This document shows positions 8,921-18,503 of a DNA stretch of 64,000 bases, piece by piece. The DNA comes from Sphingobium faniae (GTDB lineage: Bacteria > Pseudomonadota > Alphaproteobacteria > Sphingomonadales > Sphingomonadaceae). The notes beneath the pieces were generated by a model, which was not told the origin of the DNA, did no database searches, and saw only the letters and a list, made by a program, of their open reading frames with translations. The first letter of the stretch is position 1. Each line of letters opens with the position of its first letter. The stretch covers positions 67,984-131,983 of the forward strand of contig FMTU01000008.1 of the NCBI GenBank assembly GCA_900100475.1, written 5' to 3'. The position numbers and the translations under genes were made by a program.

Positions 8921-9463
8921 TCAGGTGATTTTCGGCAAGCCGCTCGAATTGGCAATCCCCTGCGCGAGCGATTCGAGTACCGCGCGCAATTCCGGGTCGC
9001 CGATGTCGCGCAGCGAATCGCCCAGTTCCACCGGCAAAGGCTTCAGGTTGCGTGGCGGCGGGCGGCGTTCCGGCTCGGCGGGACGCACCTGCCCCTGCTT
9101 CATCGCGACCTTCGCGACGGCGTTGTAGCCGAAGAATCGGTTCACCCGCTCGATGATGTCGGGCAGCACATGCTGGAGCATCGGCGCATGACCGCTCATG
9201 ACCGTGAGTTGCAGCGTCCCGCCCGCCTTCTGCCCCGCCGGAAAGCGGATCGATTCGGGGACGGAGATGTCGGCATAATGCGGCCCCACAATCTCTGCCC
9301 AGCGGGTGACGACGCTCGACTGCACGAAGCCGAATTTGCGGAAGGCCGCGCGGCCTATGTCCGGCATCAGGTCCGCGATCTGCCGGGGACCGCCCACGCG
9401 CGGGCGCTCGACCTTCGCTTCGGCGCGGTTTTTCGCTTTGGGGGATGCGGGGCGTTCCGTCAT
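8921..9463 (-). CDS. dciA: DUF721/DciA-family helicase-loading protein
   Basis: 180-residue protein with the DUF721 core (QSSVVTRWAEIVGPHYADIS, then GTLQLTVMSGHAPMLQHVLPDIIERVN). DUF721 proteins, named DciA, act as loaders or operators of replicative helicase DnaB in bacteria that lack DnaC/DnaI; that role is known for the family and inferred here. It is the first gene of the minus-strand dciA - DsbA-like pair - smc group, divergent from mutY with a short gap. The C-terminal basic/proline region is not conserved and probably flexible. Confidence 0.82.
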   Translation of the reverse strand: MTERPASPKAKNRAEAKVERPRVGGPRQIADLMPDIGRAAFRKFGFVQSSVVTRWAEIVGPHYADISVPESIRFPAGQKAGGTLQLTVMSGHAPMLQHVLPDIIERVNRFFGYNAVAKVAMKQGQVRPAEPERRPPPRNLKPLPVELGDSLRDIGDPELRAVLESLAQGIANSSGLPKIT

Positions 9464-9510
9464 GGCCCACTTAATGGCATAGCGCCGCCATGCGCGTCGA
9501 GAGTGGGATC

Positions 9511-10560
9511 ATGAAAATCGCAAAAGCCCTGCTGGCGCACTATGATGCCCACGCCCGCCGCCTGCCCTGGCGAATGCCGCCGGGATCGAACGAGGCCGCC
9601 GATCCCTATCGCGTCTGGCTATCCGAAGTCATGCTGCAACAGACGACCGTGGCCGCCGTCGCCCCCTATTTCGCGCGCTTCACGGATCGCTGGCCGACCG
9701 TGGCCGACCTTGCCGCGGCGGCGGACGAGGATGTGATGGCCGCATGGGCGGGCCTTGGCTATTATGCCCGCGCCCGCAACCTGCTGGCCTGCGCCCGCGC
9801 CGTCGCCCGCGATCATGGCGGGAGCTTCCCCGATACGGAGGAAGGGCTGCGCGCCCTTCCCGGCGTCGGGGCCTATACCGCCGCTGCCGTCGCCGCCATC
9901 GCCTTCCGCCGCCGCGCCGTGGTGGTGGACGCCAATGTCGAGCGCGTCGTCGCCCGCCTGTTCGCCATCGCCGCGCCGCTCCCCGCCGCCCGGCCCGAAA
10001 TCCGCGACGCCACCGACAGCATTACGCCCGACGCCCGCGCGGGCGACTTCGCGCAGGCGATGATGGACCTTGGCGCGACCATCTGCACGCCCCGCAATCC
10101 TGCCTGCGGCATCTGCCCGTTGCGGGAGAATTGCGCGGCGTGCGCCACCGCCGATCCCGCCGCCTTCCCCGTGAAAGCCGCGAAAAAGGCCAGGCCCCAC
10201 CGCCTCGGCCATGCCTGGTGGATCGAGCGCGCCGACGGCCATGTCTGGCTGGTCCGCCGCCCGGACAAGGGGATGCTGGGCGGGATGCGGGCCCTGCCCT
10301 CCTCCGAATGGAGCGCGCCCGCGCCGCCCGCCGCGCCGCCGCTTCCCGCCCGCTGGAGCGCCCTTGCCGATCCCGTCGTCCATGTCTTCACCCATTTCTC
10401 GCTCGACCTCATGGTCCATGTCGCTCGCGTGGAGGGGGATTGCCTTCCGCCGGGCGAGGGGGAATGGTGGCCGCTCAAGGGGCTGGAGCAGGCCGGCCTT
10501 CCCACGCTTTTCCGCCGCGCGGCCGATGCGGCGATGAAGGAGACGATCCAGGATGCATGA
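9511..10560 (+). CDS. mutY: A/G-specific adenine DNA glycosylase
   Basis: Base-excision repair enzyme that removes adenine mispaired with 8-oxoguanine. The 349-residue protein has the catalytic Glu39 (WLSEVMLQQT), helix-hairpin-helix LPGVGAYTAAAV, catalytic Asp140 in VVVDANVERV, and a [4Fe-4S] site C192-x6-C199-x2-C202-x5-C208. The C-terminal Nudix-like domain (HVWLVRRPDKGMLGGM) recognises 8-oxoG. An in-frame ATG at 9490 would add seven residues but has no ribosome site. It overlaps nudC by 8 bases, so the two nucleotide-quality-control genes are probably co-transcribed. Confidence 0.95.
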   Translation: MKIAKALLAHYDAHARRLPWRMPPGSNEAADPYRVWLSEVMLQQTTVAAVAPYFARFTDRWPTVADLAAAADEDVMAAWAGLGYYARARNLLACARAVARDHGGSFPDTEEGLRALPGVGAYTAAAVAAIAFRRRAVVVDANVERVVARLFAIAAPLPAARPEIRDATDSITPDARAGDFAQAMMDLGATICTPRNPACGICPLRENCAACATADPAAFPVKAAKKARPHRLGHAWWIERADGHVWLVRRPDKGMLGGMRALPSSEWSAPAPPAAPPLPARWSALADPVVHVFTHFSLDLMVHVARVEGDCLPPGEGEWWPLKGLEQAGLPTLFRRAADAAMKETIQDA

Positions 10561-11458
10561 TGAAAAGCGACTTCCCGGCTATGTCGGCAGCAGGCTGGAC
10601 CGCGTGGACGAAATCCGCTCCAACCCCGCGCTGCTGGCCAGAACCTTCGCCGACCCCGCCGCATCATGCGTGCTGCTCGACGGCCTCGATCCTGTGATCG
10701 CGGACGGCGTGCTCGTCATGGAATCGCTGCCGTCCGATGCCGTGATCGAGGATTATGTTCTCCTCGGCGTCGGTCCCGATCAAAGGCCGATCTTCGCCCG
10801 ACTGATCGACCGGGCGGAGGGCGGTTTCATCGCGTCGTCGCGCAGCCGCAACGTGGTAGATGAAGTCTCCGCCGATCAGGCCGCCCTTTATGCGGGCGCG
10901 CGCAGTCTGGTGGACTGGCATGCCCGCCATCGTTTCTGCGCGGCCTGCGGCGCGTCCACCAGACCCCATAAGGGCGGCTGGGCGCGCAAATGCGAGGGCT
11001 GCGACGCTGAGCATTTCCCCCGCGTCGATCCGGTCGTCATCATGCTGGCCGAGCATAAGGGCCGCATCCTCGTCGGCCGCCAGCATAGCTGGCCCGCGGG
11101 GCGCTATTCCGCGCTTGCCGGGTTCGTCGAGCCGGGCGAGACGGTCGAGGAAGCCGTCGCCCGCGAACTCAAGGAAGAAGCCGGCATCACCGTCCGCGAC
11201 ATCCGCTATGTCATGAGCCAGCCCTGGCCTTTCCCCTCGGCATTGATGATCGCCTGCATCGGACAGGCCGAGGACGACGCGCTGAAGCTCGACGAAACGG
11301 AAATACAGGACGCCATCTGGTGCGATGCCGAAGAAATCCGCGCCGTGCTGGAGGAACGGCCCGGCGCGCCTTTCATCGCCCCGCCGCCCATGGCCGTCGC
11401 ATGGCACCTGCTCGACCACTGGCTCGCGCACGTTGCGCCGGTGAAGGCAAGCGCGTAA
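10553..11458 (+). CDS. nudC: NAD(+)/NADH pyrophosphatase NudC
   Basis: Nudix hydrolase that cleaves NADH (and NAD caps on RNA in studied relatives). The 301-residue protein has a zinc ribbon with Cys129, Cys132, Cys147 and Cys150, a complete Nudix box at residues 190-212 (GFVEPGETVEEA start, RELKEEAGI end) and the NudC signature SQPWPFP at 222-228 that separates it from other Nudix enzymes. Its ATG lies inside the last codons of mutY, which implies coupled translation. Confidence 0.95.
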   Translation: MHDEKRLPGYVGSRLDRVDEIRSNPALLARTFADPAASCVLLDGLDPVIADGVLVMESLPSDAVIEDYVLLGVGPDQRPIFARLIDRAEGGFIASSRSRNVVDEVSADQAALYAGARSLVDWHARHRFCAACGASTRPHKGGWARKCEGCDAEHFPRVDPVVIMLAEHKGRILVGRQHSWPAGRYSALAGFVEPGETVEEAVARELKEEAGITVRDIRYVMSQPWPFPSALMIACIGQAEDDALKLDETEIQDAIWCDAEEIRAVLEERPGAPFIAPPPMAVAWHLLDHWLAHVAPVKASA

Positions 11459-11501
11459 GGCCGCATCTTCACTTTCCAATCATCGGGACTATCTCTCCTC
11501 C

Positions 11502-12848
11502 ATGCTCAGCCTCGAAGAAGCCCAGTCGCGCGCGCAGGATCTGGTGACGGCCGCGCGCCGGGCGGGCGCGGATGCGGCGGATGCCATCTATGCCTGCAAC
11601 GCGTCGACCACCGTGTCGGTGCGCCTTGGCGAGCTGGAGGATGTGGAACGATCCGAGGGCGAGGAGATCGGCCTGCGCGTTTTCATCGGCCAGCGATCCG
11701 CCAGCATCTCCGGATCGGACATGAACCCGGCGACGTTGGGCACGCTGGTCGACCGCTGCATCGCCATGGCCCGCGAAGCGCCCGAAGACCCCTATGCGGG
11801 CCTCGCGCCCGAAGACCGCCTGCTCCGCAAGCGCCTGCCTCATCTCGACCTCACGGACGAGGAGGAGCCGGAACCCGCCGCCCTGCGCGAACGCGCGCTG
11901 ATCGTGGAGGAAGCCGCGCGCAGCATTCCCGGCATCACCAACAGCGAAGGCGGCGGCGGTGCCCATGGGCGCAGCCAGGTCGCGCTCGCCACCAGCCATG
12001 GTTTCTCGGGGGCCTATGCAGGCACCAGCCATTCCACCTGGGCCAGCGTGCTCGCGGGCGCAGGCGCGGACATGCAGCGCGATCACGCCAGCCACACCGC
12101 CCGCCATCTGGAAGACCTCGACCATGCCGAGGAAGTCGGCCAGCGCGCGGGGCAACGCGCCGTCGCCCGCCTGCATCCCGTCCGCGCCGAAAGCGGCATC
12201 CTGCCCATCATCTTCGATCCCCGCGTGGGGTCCAGCCTTGTCGGACATCTGATCGGCGGCATCGTCGGCCCGGCCATCGCCCGCCGCTCCAGCTTCCTGC
12301 TCGACAGCCTGGGCGAGGCGCTGTTCGACGCGGCCGTCACCATCATCGACGATCCGCGCCGTCCGCGCGGCCTGCGATCGCGCCCCTTTGACGGCGAAGG
12401 GCTTCCCGTCGAGCGCCGCGCGCTGATCGACGCGGGCGTGCTGACCGGCTGGCTGCTCGACAGCGCATCGGCCCGGCAACTGGGCCTCGAACCCACCGGC
12501 CATGCCAGCCGGGGCGGCAGCGGCGCGCCGGGCGCGGGCGTCTCCAACGTCCATATGGAACCGGGAACCATCTCTCCCGGCGATCTGATGGCGGACGTGA
12601 AGCGCGGCCTCTATATCACCGAACTGATCGGCATGGGCGTCAACGGCGTGACCGGCGATTACAGCCGGGGGGCGGCGGGCTTCCTGATCGAAAATGGCGC
12701 GGTGACGCAGGCCGTGTCGGAAATCACCATCGCGGGCAACCTCAAGGACATGTTCCGCGCCCTGACCCCGGCGAGCGATCTCAGCTATCGCTACGCCATC
12801 AACGTGCCCACCCTGCGCGTCGACGGGATGACCGTTGCCGGGGGCTGA
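11502..12848 (+). CDS. pmbA: TldD/PmbA-family metallopeptidase (PmbA/TldE)
   Basis: 448-residue member of the TldD/TldE family; in E. coli the heterodimer degrades unfolded or leader peptides and matures microcin B17. Family signs include NSEGGGGAHGRSQVALATSHGF, ARRSSFLLDSLGEALF and the C-terminal GDYSRGAAGFLIENG. The metal-binding HEXXXH motif belongs to TldD and is not present here, as expected for the PmbA/TldE partner. No tldD is in the window, so its partner must be encoded elsewhere. It overlaps the following phosphatase gene by 14 bases. Confidence 0.92.
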   Translation: MLSLEEAQSRAQDLVTAARRAGADAADAIYACNASTTVSVRLGELEDVERSEGEEIGLRVFIGQRSASISGSDMNPATLGTLVDRCIAMAREAPEDPYAGLAPEDRLLRKRLPHLDLTDEEEPEPAALRERALIVEEAARSIPGITNSEGGGGAHGRSQVALATSHGFSGAYAGTSHSTWASVLAGAGADMQRDHASHTARHLEDLDHAEEVGQRAGQRAVARLHPVRAESGILPIIFDPRVGSSLVGHLIGGIVGPAIARRSSFLLDSLGEALFDAAVTIIDDPRRPRGLRSRPFDGEGLPVERRALIDAGVLTGWLLDSASARQLGLEPTGHASRGGSGAPGAGVSNVHMEPGTISPGDLMADVKRGLYITELIGMGVNGVTGDYSRGAAGFLIENGAVTQAVSEITIAGNLKDMFRALTPASDLSYRYAINVPTLRVDGMTVAGG

Positions 12849-13641
12849 TGTCGATCTGCGGGCCTTGGTGTCGGTGGTGTCCGATGCGGCCGACCGGGCG
12901 CTGACGCTCTGGGCGGGCGGGCGGCCGCAGGTGCGCCAGTGGGAAAAGGTGCCGGGCCATCCGGTCTGCGAAGCCGACATCGAACTCGACGCCATGCTGC
13001 GCGAAAATCTCTCCGCGCTCGATCCCTCGGCGGGCTGGCTGTCGGAAGAGACCGCCGATACTGTCCACCGCCTCGACCAGTCGCGCGTCTGGGTGGTCGA
13101 TCCGATCGACGGCACGCGCGACTATCTGCGCGGGCGGCGCGGCTGGTGCGTGTCGGTGGCTTTGGTCGAGGATGGCGCGGTGCGCGCGGGCGTCCTTGCC
13201 GCACCCGCGCGCAACGAACTGTGGATCGCGCAGGTGGACGGGGGAGCGACCCGCAACGGCATCCGCCTTCATGCCGGATCGCGCTCCGTGCTGGCGGGCG
13301 CGCGCGTCCCCGCCGATCAGCTCCCCCGCGCCGACCGCGATCTGGTGGCGGTGGAAAAGCCCAACAGCATCGCGCTGCGCATGGCGATGGTCGCCGCCGA
13401 TGAAGCGGACATCGTCGCCACCGTGCGATGGGGCAATGAATGGGATGTCGCGGCCGCCGCCCTCATCGCGCAGGAAGCGGGCGCCATCGTCACCGATGCG
13501 CTGGGCGCGCCGCTATCCTATAACCAGCCCCGGCCCATCGCTTTCGGGATGCTCTGCGCCGCTCCCGGAATCCATGAGGCGGCGGTGGCGCGCCTTGAAC
13601 CCCGCGCCCGCGAGATATTGGGGCATCCGTCCGGCGACTGA
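12835..13641 (+). CDS. Inositol monophosphatase-family phosphatase (CysQ-like)
   Basis: Mg-dependent sugar/nucleotide phosphatase fold, 268 residues. The metal site is complete: LSEETAD (Glu71, Glu72), VVDPIDGTRDYL (Asp89, Asp92) and NEWDVAAAALIAQEAGA (Asp204). Substrate may be 3'-phosphoadenosine phosphates (CysQ), inositol phosphate or histidinol phosphate; the sequence alone does not decide. The start is uncertain: a TTG at 12835 overlapping pmbA gives a normal length, and there is no nearby ATG in frame. The close overlap suggests translational coupling to pmbA. Confidence 0.85.
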   Translation: MPGADVDLRALVSVVSDAADRALTLWAGGRPQVRQWEKVPGHPVCEADIELDAMLRENLSALDPSAGWLSEETADTVHRLDQSRVWVVDPIDGTRDYLRGRRGWCVSVALVEDGAVRAGVLAAPARNELWIAQVDGGATRNGIRLHAGSRSVLAGARVPADQLPRADRDLVAVEKPNSIALRMAMVAADEADIVATVRWGNEWDVAAAALIAQEAGAIVTDALGAPLSYNQPRPIAFGMLCAAPGIHEAAVARLEPRAREILGHPSGD

Positions 13642-13655
13642 CCCCTCTCCCTTCT

Positions 13656-14210
13656 TCAGATCTTGCCGTATTTTGCCTCGAACCCGGCCACGTCGCCGGC
13701 GGCGAGATATTTCGCCTGATCAATCCACTGGTCACGCACCGGACGCCCCTTGAAATTGCCGAGCCGGGCGTCGACGGCCGCCACATCGGCGTCGGTCCAC
13801 GCGGCGATCTGGGCGAAACTGGTGACGCCCAGTTCGAGCAGCAGCGCATTGAGCTTGGGGCCGACGCCCTTGAGCTTCAGCAGGTCATCCGCCCCTTGCG
13901 AAGGCATGGTGACGGCGGGTGAAACCGGAACCGGCGCGGCCGCAGGTTCGGGCTTTGCTTCCGGCACAGGCGGAACAATGGCTTCGACATCCACCGGCAC
14001 CATCGGCATGGGCGCGACCGGCGCAGGCGCGGGAGGAGGAGATGACGGTGGCGAAACCAGCGATGCGGGCATCTCTTCGACTGGAGGAGCCGAGGCGGCA
14101 TCGTCCACCTGATCCGCCTTCCGCCTGCCCGGCAGCAGGAACATCAGCCCGATGACGACCAGCAGCGCAATCAGCAGCCACAAGCCATAGTCAATGAAGA
14201 ATTCCTGCAT
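13656..14210 (-). CDS. Membrane-anchored protein with C-terminal helix-hairpin-helix domain
   Basis: 184 residues in three parts: one N-terminal transmembrane segment (about 9-27, GLWLLIALLVVIGLMFLLPG), a Pro/Ala/Val-rich disordered linker (about 40-105), and a C-terminal domain DDLLKLKGVGPKLNALLLEL followed by SFAQIAAWTDADVA. That last domain resembles the helix-hairpin-helix module found fused to NuoE and ribosomal L21 proteins in alphaproteobacteria. No function is assigned. It converges on the phosphatase gene and is upstream of nothing obvious on its own strand except purD running the same way. Confidence 0.75.
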   Translation of the reverse strand: MQEFFIDYGLWLLIALLVVIGLMFLLPGRRKADQVDDAASAPPVEEMPASLVSPPSSPPPAPAPVAPMPMVPVDVEAIVPPVPEAKPEPAAAPVPVSPAVTMPSQGADDLLKLKGVGPKLNALLLELGVTSFAQIAAWTDADVAAVDARLGNFKGRPVRDQWIDQAKYLAAGDVAGFEAKYGKI

Positions 14211-14276
14211 CCCTGTTCTCTCCCAACTCTTCCCTTTGCCCTATTTAAGAGCAGCTTGCTCTACAGGACAAGGGTG

Positions 14277-15560
14277 TCAGGCAACGGATTCTTCGCGCGC
14301 GGCCTCCCGCCAGCCGATATCGCGGCGACAAAAGCCGGTGGGAAAGCCGATCGCGTCCACCGCCGCATAGGCCGTTTCCTGCGCTTCCCGCACGCTTTGC
14401 CCCGTGGCGGTGACGTTGAGCACGCGCCCGCCCGTCGCGATGATCGCGCCGTCCTTTTCCGCCGTTCCCGCATGGAAAACCCGCGCTCCGCCTGCTTGCG
14501 CCGCGTCGATTCCGGTGATGGCGCCACCTGCCTCCGGCGTCCCCGGATAGCCGTTCGCCGCCATCACGACGGTCAGCGCCGTGCGATCCGCCAGTTCGAC
14601 CGGCCCCTGTTCCGCCAGCTTCCCTTCCGCCACCGCCAGCAGCAATTCCACCAGATCGCCGTCGAAGCGCATCATCAGCACCTGGCATTCCGGGTCGCCG
14701 AACCGGGCATTATATTCGATCAGCTTCGGCCCCTCATCGGTCAGCATCAGCCCCGCATAGAGCACCCCGGAATAGGGCGTTCCTTCTGCAGCCAGCGTCT
14801 CCACGGTCGGCCGGATGATCCGGTCGATCACCTGTTGCTCCAGTTCCGCCGTCAGCACTCGCGCCGGGCTATAGGCGCCCATGCCGCCGGTATTCGGCCC
14901 GGTATCGCCATCGCCCACGCGCTTATGATCCTGCGCGGAACCGAAGGGCAGGATCGCGCTCCCGTCCGTCAGCGCGAAGAAGCTCGCCTCCTCGCCGGTC
15001 ATAAATTCTTCCAGCACCACTTCCTCGCCCGCCGCGCCGAATGCGCCGGAGAACATGGTGTCGAGCGCGTCGAGAGCCTCTTCCCGCGTCTCCGCGATGA
15101 TCACGCCCTTGCCCGCCGCCAGCCCATCGGCCTTGATCACCACCGGCAGCGCAAAATCGTCGAGCGCCGCGATCGCGCCGTCCTTGCTCGTCACCCGCTC
15201 ATAGGCGGCGGTGGGGATGCCCGCCCGTTTGCACAGATCCTTGGTGAAACCCTTGGAGCCTTCCAGTTGCGCCGCCTTCTTGCTCGGCCCGAACACAGGC
15301 GTTCCCGTCGCGCGCAGATTGTCGGCCAACCCGTCGACCAGAGGCGCTTCCGGCCCGATCACCACCAGGCCGATGGAATGGCGGGTGCAGAAATCCACCA
15401 CCGCGCGATGATCCTTCGCGTCAAGGTCGACCAGCGTCGCATGCTGGGCTATGCCCGGATTGCCCGGCGCGGCATAAAGGGTCTTGAGCCGCGGCGATTG
15501 CGCCAGCTTCCACGCCAGCGCATGTTCGCGGCCGCCGCCGCCAAGCAGAAGGATGTTCAT
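14277..15560 (-). CDS. purD: Phosphoribosylamine-glycine ligase
   Basis: Second step of purine synthesis: ATP-dependent addition of glycine to phosphoribosylamine. The 427-residue protein starts [19 protein letters not shown] and has the ATP-grasp signatures [14 protein letters not shown] and [18 protein letters not shown] plus [13 protein letters not shown], a PurD hallmark. Length equals that of the E. coli enzyme. The ATG at 15560 is favoured by homology; an in-frame ATG at 15569 would add MGV. Its start codon overlaps the divergent xseA start, so there is no intergenic DNA between them. Confidence 0.96.
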   Translation of the reverse strand: MNILLLGGGGREHALAWKLAQSPRLKTLYAAPGNPGIAQHATLVDLDAKDHRAVVDFCTRHSIGLVVIGPEAPLVDGLADNLRATGTPVFGPSKKAAQLEGSKGFTKDLCKRAGIPTAAYERVTSKDGAIAALDDFALPVVIKADGLAAGKGVIIAETREEALDALDTMFSGAFGAAGEEVVLEEFMTGEEASFFALTDGSAILPFGSAQDHKRVGDGDTGPNTGGMGAYSPARVLTAELEQQVIDRIIRPTVETLAAEGTPYSGVLYAGLMLTDEGPKLIEYNARFGDPECQVLMMRFDGDLVELLLAVAEGKLAEQGPVELADRTALTVVMAANGYPGTPEAGGAITGIDAAQAGGARVFHAGTAEKDGAIIATGGRVLNVTATGQSVREAQETAYAAVDAIGFPTGFCRRDIGWREAAREESVA

Positions 15561-17061
15561 GACGCCCATGTCCCCGGATTTCGATGCCTATGACAGTTCG
15601 GGCCGCCTGTTAGCCGAGGAACGCGCCGGGGACAACGCGCCGCCGCTGTCGGTGAGCGAATTGTCCTCGTTGCTGAAGCGAACGGTGGAGGACCGTTTCG
15701 GCCATGTCCGCCTGCGCGGCGAGATTTCCGGCTTCAAGCGCGCGGCGTCAGGACACATCTATCTCTGCCTCAAGGACGACAATGCCGTCATCGACGGCGT
15801 GATGTGGAAGGGCAACGCCGCCCGCCTCGCTTTTGCCGCGCAGGACGGGGTGGAGGTGATCGCCACCGGCAAGCTCACCACCTATCCCGGCCGCTCCAAA
15901 TATCAGATCGTGATCGACCGGATGGAACTGGCCGGGGAAGGCGCGCTGATGGCCCTCCTCGAAAAGCTCAAGGCGAAGCTGGCGGGAGAGGGCCTGTTCG
16001 ATCCCGCCCGCAAACGCCCCCTTCCCTTCATGCCCCGCACCATCGGCGTGGTCACGTCCCCGACCGGCGCGGTGATCCGCGACATCGTCCACCGCCTGTC
16101 GGACCGCTGCCCGACCGACGTGCTGCTCTGGCCCGTGCTGGTGCAGGGTGAAGGCGCGGCGGCGCAGGTCGCCCGCGCCGTCCGGGGCTTTTCCGCCATG
16201 CCCGCCAATGGCCCGCTGCCCCGGCCCGATCTGGTCATCGTCGCGCGCGGTGGCGGCTCCATCGAGGATCTGTGGAGCTTCAACGAGGAAATCGTCGTCC
16301 GCGCCGTGGCGGAATGTTCCATCCCCATCATCTCGGCGGTCGGCCACGAAACCGACACCACGCTTTGCGATTACGCGGCCGACATGCGCGCGCCCACGCC
16401 CACCGCCGCCGCCGAAATCGCGGTGCCGGTGCGCGCCGAACTGCTGGCGATGCTGCGCGAGCAGGGCATTCGCATGGACCGCGCCGTCCGGCGCGGCGCG
16501 GCGCAAGCGCGCGAGCGGCTGGAGATGCAGGCGCGGCTCATGCCCACGCCCGACACGCTGCTCGCGCCCCAGCGCCAGCGGCTCGACCAGTTTTCCGACG
16601 CGCTCGCCAGCGGCCTGCGCCATCGCCTCGCCGATGCCCGCACGCATTTGAGCCAGGCAAGCGGCGCGCTCCGCCCCGCGCTGCTCCAGCAATATGTCAG
16701 CCGCGCGAGGGAGCGGGTGGACCGCCTGACGCTCCGCCCCGCCACTCTGGCCCGCGCCCTTGCGGATCGCGCCACCGCCTTCGACCGCCTTTCGCGCCTG
16801 TTCGCCTCGCTCGATCCCGACCGTCCGCTCCAGCGTGGCTTCGCGCGCGTCATGGCGGGCGGCCATCTGATCCGCGACGCCGCCGCCGCCCGCGCCGCCG
16901 GGCAGGTCGCGCTCCATTTCCGCGACGGCGAGGTGGGAGCCACGATCGACGGCGCGCCGCCCCTTGAGAAGCCCGTCCCACCGGCTATATCGACTCCATC
17001 CCGCCCGCCGCGCAAAGCGCGCGATGAGGAAAAAATCCGGCAGCAGGACCTGTTCTCCTGA
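15559..17061 (+). CDS. xseA: Exodeoxyribonuclease VII large subunit
   Basis: Large subunit of the single-strand exonuclease VII, acting in mismatch repair and DNA damage processing with XseB. The 500-residue protein has the N-terminal OB fold ([20 protein letters not shown], then [19 protein letters not shown]) and the catalytic region [35 protein letters not shown] and [20 protein letters not shown]. The ATG at 15559 follows AGAAGG with six-base spacing; further ATGs at 15553 and 15568 are possible. xseB is not adjacent. Two small genes follow closely on the same strand. Confidence 0.95.
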   Translation: MTPMSPDFDAYDSSGRLLAEERAGDNAPPLSVSELSSLLKRTVEDRFGHVRLRGEISGFKRAASGHIYLCLKDDNAVIDGVMWKGNAARLAFAAQDGVEVIATGKLTTYPGRSKYQIVIDRMELAGEGALMALLEKLKAKLAGEGLFDPARKRPLPFMPRTIGVVTSPTGAVIRDIVHRLSDRCPTDVLLWPVLVQGEGAAAQVARAVRGFSAMPANGPLPRPDLVIVARGGGSIEDLWSFNEEIVVRAVAECSIPIISAVGHETDTTLCDYAADMRAPTPTAAAEIAVPVRAELLAMLREQGIRMDRAVRRGAAQARERLEMQARLMPTPDTLLAPQRQRLDQFSDALASGLRHRLADARTHLSQASGALRPALLQQYVSRARERVDRLTLRPATLARALADRATAFDRLSRLFASLDPDRPLQRGFARVMAGGHLIRDAAAARAAGQVALHFRDGEVGATIDGAPPLEKPVPPAISTPSRPPRKARDEEKIRQQDLFS

Positions 17062-17091
17062 TGTCCCGACCCGTTTGAGAGGCCGCCTGAA

Positions 17092-17304
17092 ATGCTGATG
17101 TCCAACCGCGACCGCGCCGCCCGGCTGCATTATATGCCCTACAGCTTCCGCGTGTTGCAGGCGGGCGATCATGTCGTCTGCGCGGTCACGGGGCAGAAGA
17201 TCGCGCTGGAGGATCTGCGTTACTGGAGCATCGCGCGGCAGGAACCCTATGTCGGCGCCGAAGTCTCTGCCCGCGCCGAACTGAAAGCCCGCGGCGAAGG
17301 ATGA
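17092..17304 (+). CDS. DUF2093 family protein
   Basis: 70-residue protein typical of DUF2093 (RAARLHYMPYSFRVLQAGDHVVCAVTGQKIALEDLRYWS), a small alphaproteobacterial family that I associate with genes next to xseA. No function is known to me. GAGAGG precedes the ATG; an alternative ATG two codons later is possible. The stop overlaps the M23 peptidase start by 4 bases, so the three genes xseA - DUF2093 - M23 look like one transcription unit. Confidence 0.85.
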   Translation: MLMSNRDRAARLHYMPYSFRVLQAGDHVVCAVTGQKIALEDLRYWSIARQEPYVGAEVSARAELKARGEG

Positions 17305-18161
17305 AGCCCCTCCTCACGGCTGCGATGCTGGCATGGGCCGCCACCGCCGTCGCCGTCGCGTCATCTGTCCCCGCTCCGCCCACTGCCGGCACAGCGTCCG
17401 ATTTCCGCCTCGCCGGCGACATGACGCAGGGCGGGGTATTACGCGGCACGGCCCCGGCGGGAACGATCGACCTGCGCCTCGACGGCCAGCCTGTTCCGGT
17501 CGATGCGGATGGCCGCTATCTCATCGCCTTTGATCGCGACGCCGCGCCGCAGACCCGCCTCACCGCGCGCCTGTCCGATGGCCGCCTCATCGACCGCCCC
17601 CTCATGATAGCCCCGCGCGCCTGGCGTCTGGAGCGCATCAATGCGCCCATGCGCCCCACGCGAAACAGCCAGGCCTTCATGGCGATCCGCATGCCCGAAC
17701 TCGAACGCATCGCCGCCGCCCGCGCCATGGCGACGGACGCGCGGGGCTGGCGGCAAACCTTCATCTGGCCGCGCCGGGGCCGCATCTCCGGCCTTTTCGG
17801 CGCGCAGCGCATCTATCAGGGCACGCCCGGCGCCTATCACAGCGGCGTCGACGTGGCGGGCGCGACCGGCGAACCGATCGTCGCGCCCGCCGACGGCGTG
17901 GTGATCCTGGCGGCGGACAAGCCCTTCACGCTAGAGGGCAACCTCCTGATGATCGACCACGGCCACGGCCTCGACAGCGCCTTCCTGCACCTGTCGCGGA
18001 TCGACGTGAAGCCGGGCGAAAAGGTGCGCCAGGGCCAGACCATAGGCGCGATCGGCGCGACCGGCCGCGCCACCGGCCCCCATCTCCACTGGAGCATGAA
18101 GTGGCATGACGCGCGGATAGACCCGATGCTGCTGGCCGGAGCGATGCCGGATGGATCCTGA
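17301..18161 (+). CDS. M23-family (LytM) metallopeptidase
   Basis: Exported zinc peptidase or regulator acting on peptidoglycan cross-links. The 286-residue protein has an N-terminal signal peptide (cleavage probably after residue 18-25), an unassigned beta-rich middle part, and the LytM domain with zinc ligands His180 and Asp184 in YHSGVDVAG and HLHW at 261-264. The catalytic site looks complete, so hydrolysis rather than a purely regulatory EnvC-like role is possible. It ends the xseA group. Confidence 0.9.
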   Translation: MKPLLTAAMLAWAATAVAVASSVPAPPTAGTASDFRLAGDMTQGGVLRGTAPAGTIDLRLDGQPVPVDADGRYLIAFDRDAAPQTRLTARLSDGRLIDRPLMIAPRAWRLERINAPMRPTRNSQAFMAIRMPELERIAAARAMATDARGWRQTFIWPRRGRISGLFGAQRIYQGTPGAYHSGVDVAGATGEPIVAPADGVVILAADKPFTLEGNLLMIDHGHGLDSAFLHLSRIDVKPGEKVRQGQTIGAIGATGRATGPHLHWSMKWHDARIDPMLLAGAMPDGS

Positions 18162-18503
18162 AAGACCCTCACATGGCGTTGCCGTTGAACGAAGGCGAAA
18201 AGATGCGCTTTCGTCACAAACATCCGAAAAATCCGACGCCCGGAACAGCTTTGGTTAAATATGGCCAAGCGGCTTGAAATATAATTTCCAAAGCGATTAT
18301 GCGTAGCCGTAACAGCTTGTTGCATTTTTGATACAGCCGCCAGCAAAAGCGTCATGGGGCCGTTTCCCCCGCTTTACAAGAGCCTTCGTCCCCGCGCATT
18401 TTCAGTCGATCCATATGGGGATTGCTGTCGGGCAACATGTTTCCCCATAGGTTTCATCGTAAAGGCAGACCATCTGCCGAACTCCAGAGCAAGGGACTGG
18501 ATC
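18162..18503. other. 342-base gap upstream of a TonB receptor gene
   Basis: AT-richer DNA, especially 18230-18330, likely holding the receptor promoter; I could not fix a -35/-10 pair with good spacing. An open frame at 18173-18277 would encode 34 residues (MALPLNEGEKMRFRHKHPKN start), but it has no ribosome site and matches nothing I know, so it is not called. No terminator with a T-run is visible after the M23 gene. Confidence 0.4.

Noticed and set aside
18173..18277. 34-codon frame after the M23 peptidase
   Set aside because: No ribosome site, no promoter, no known relative; may be chance.
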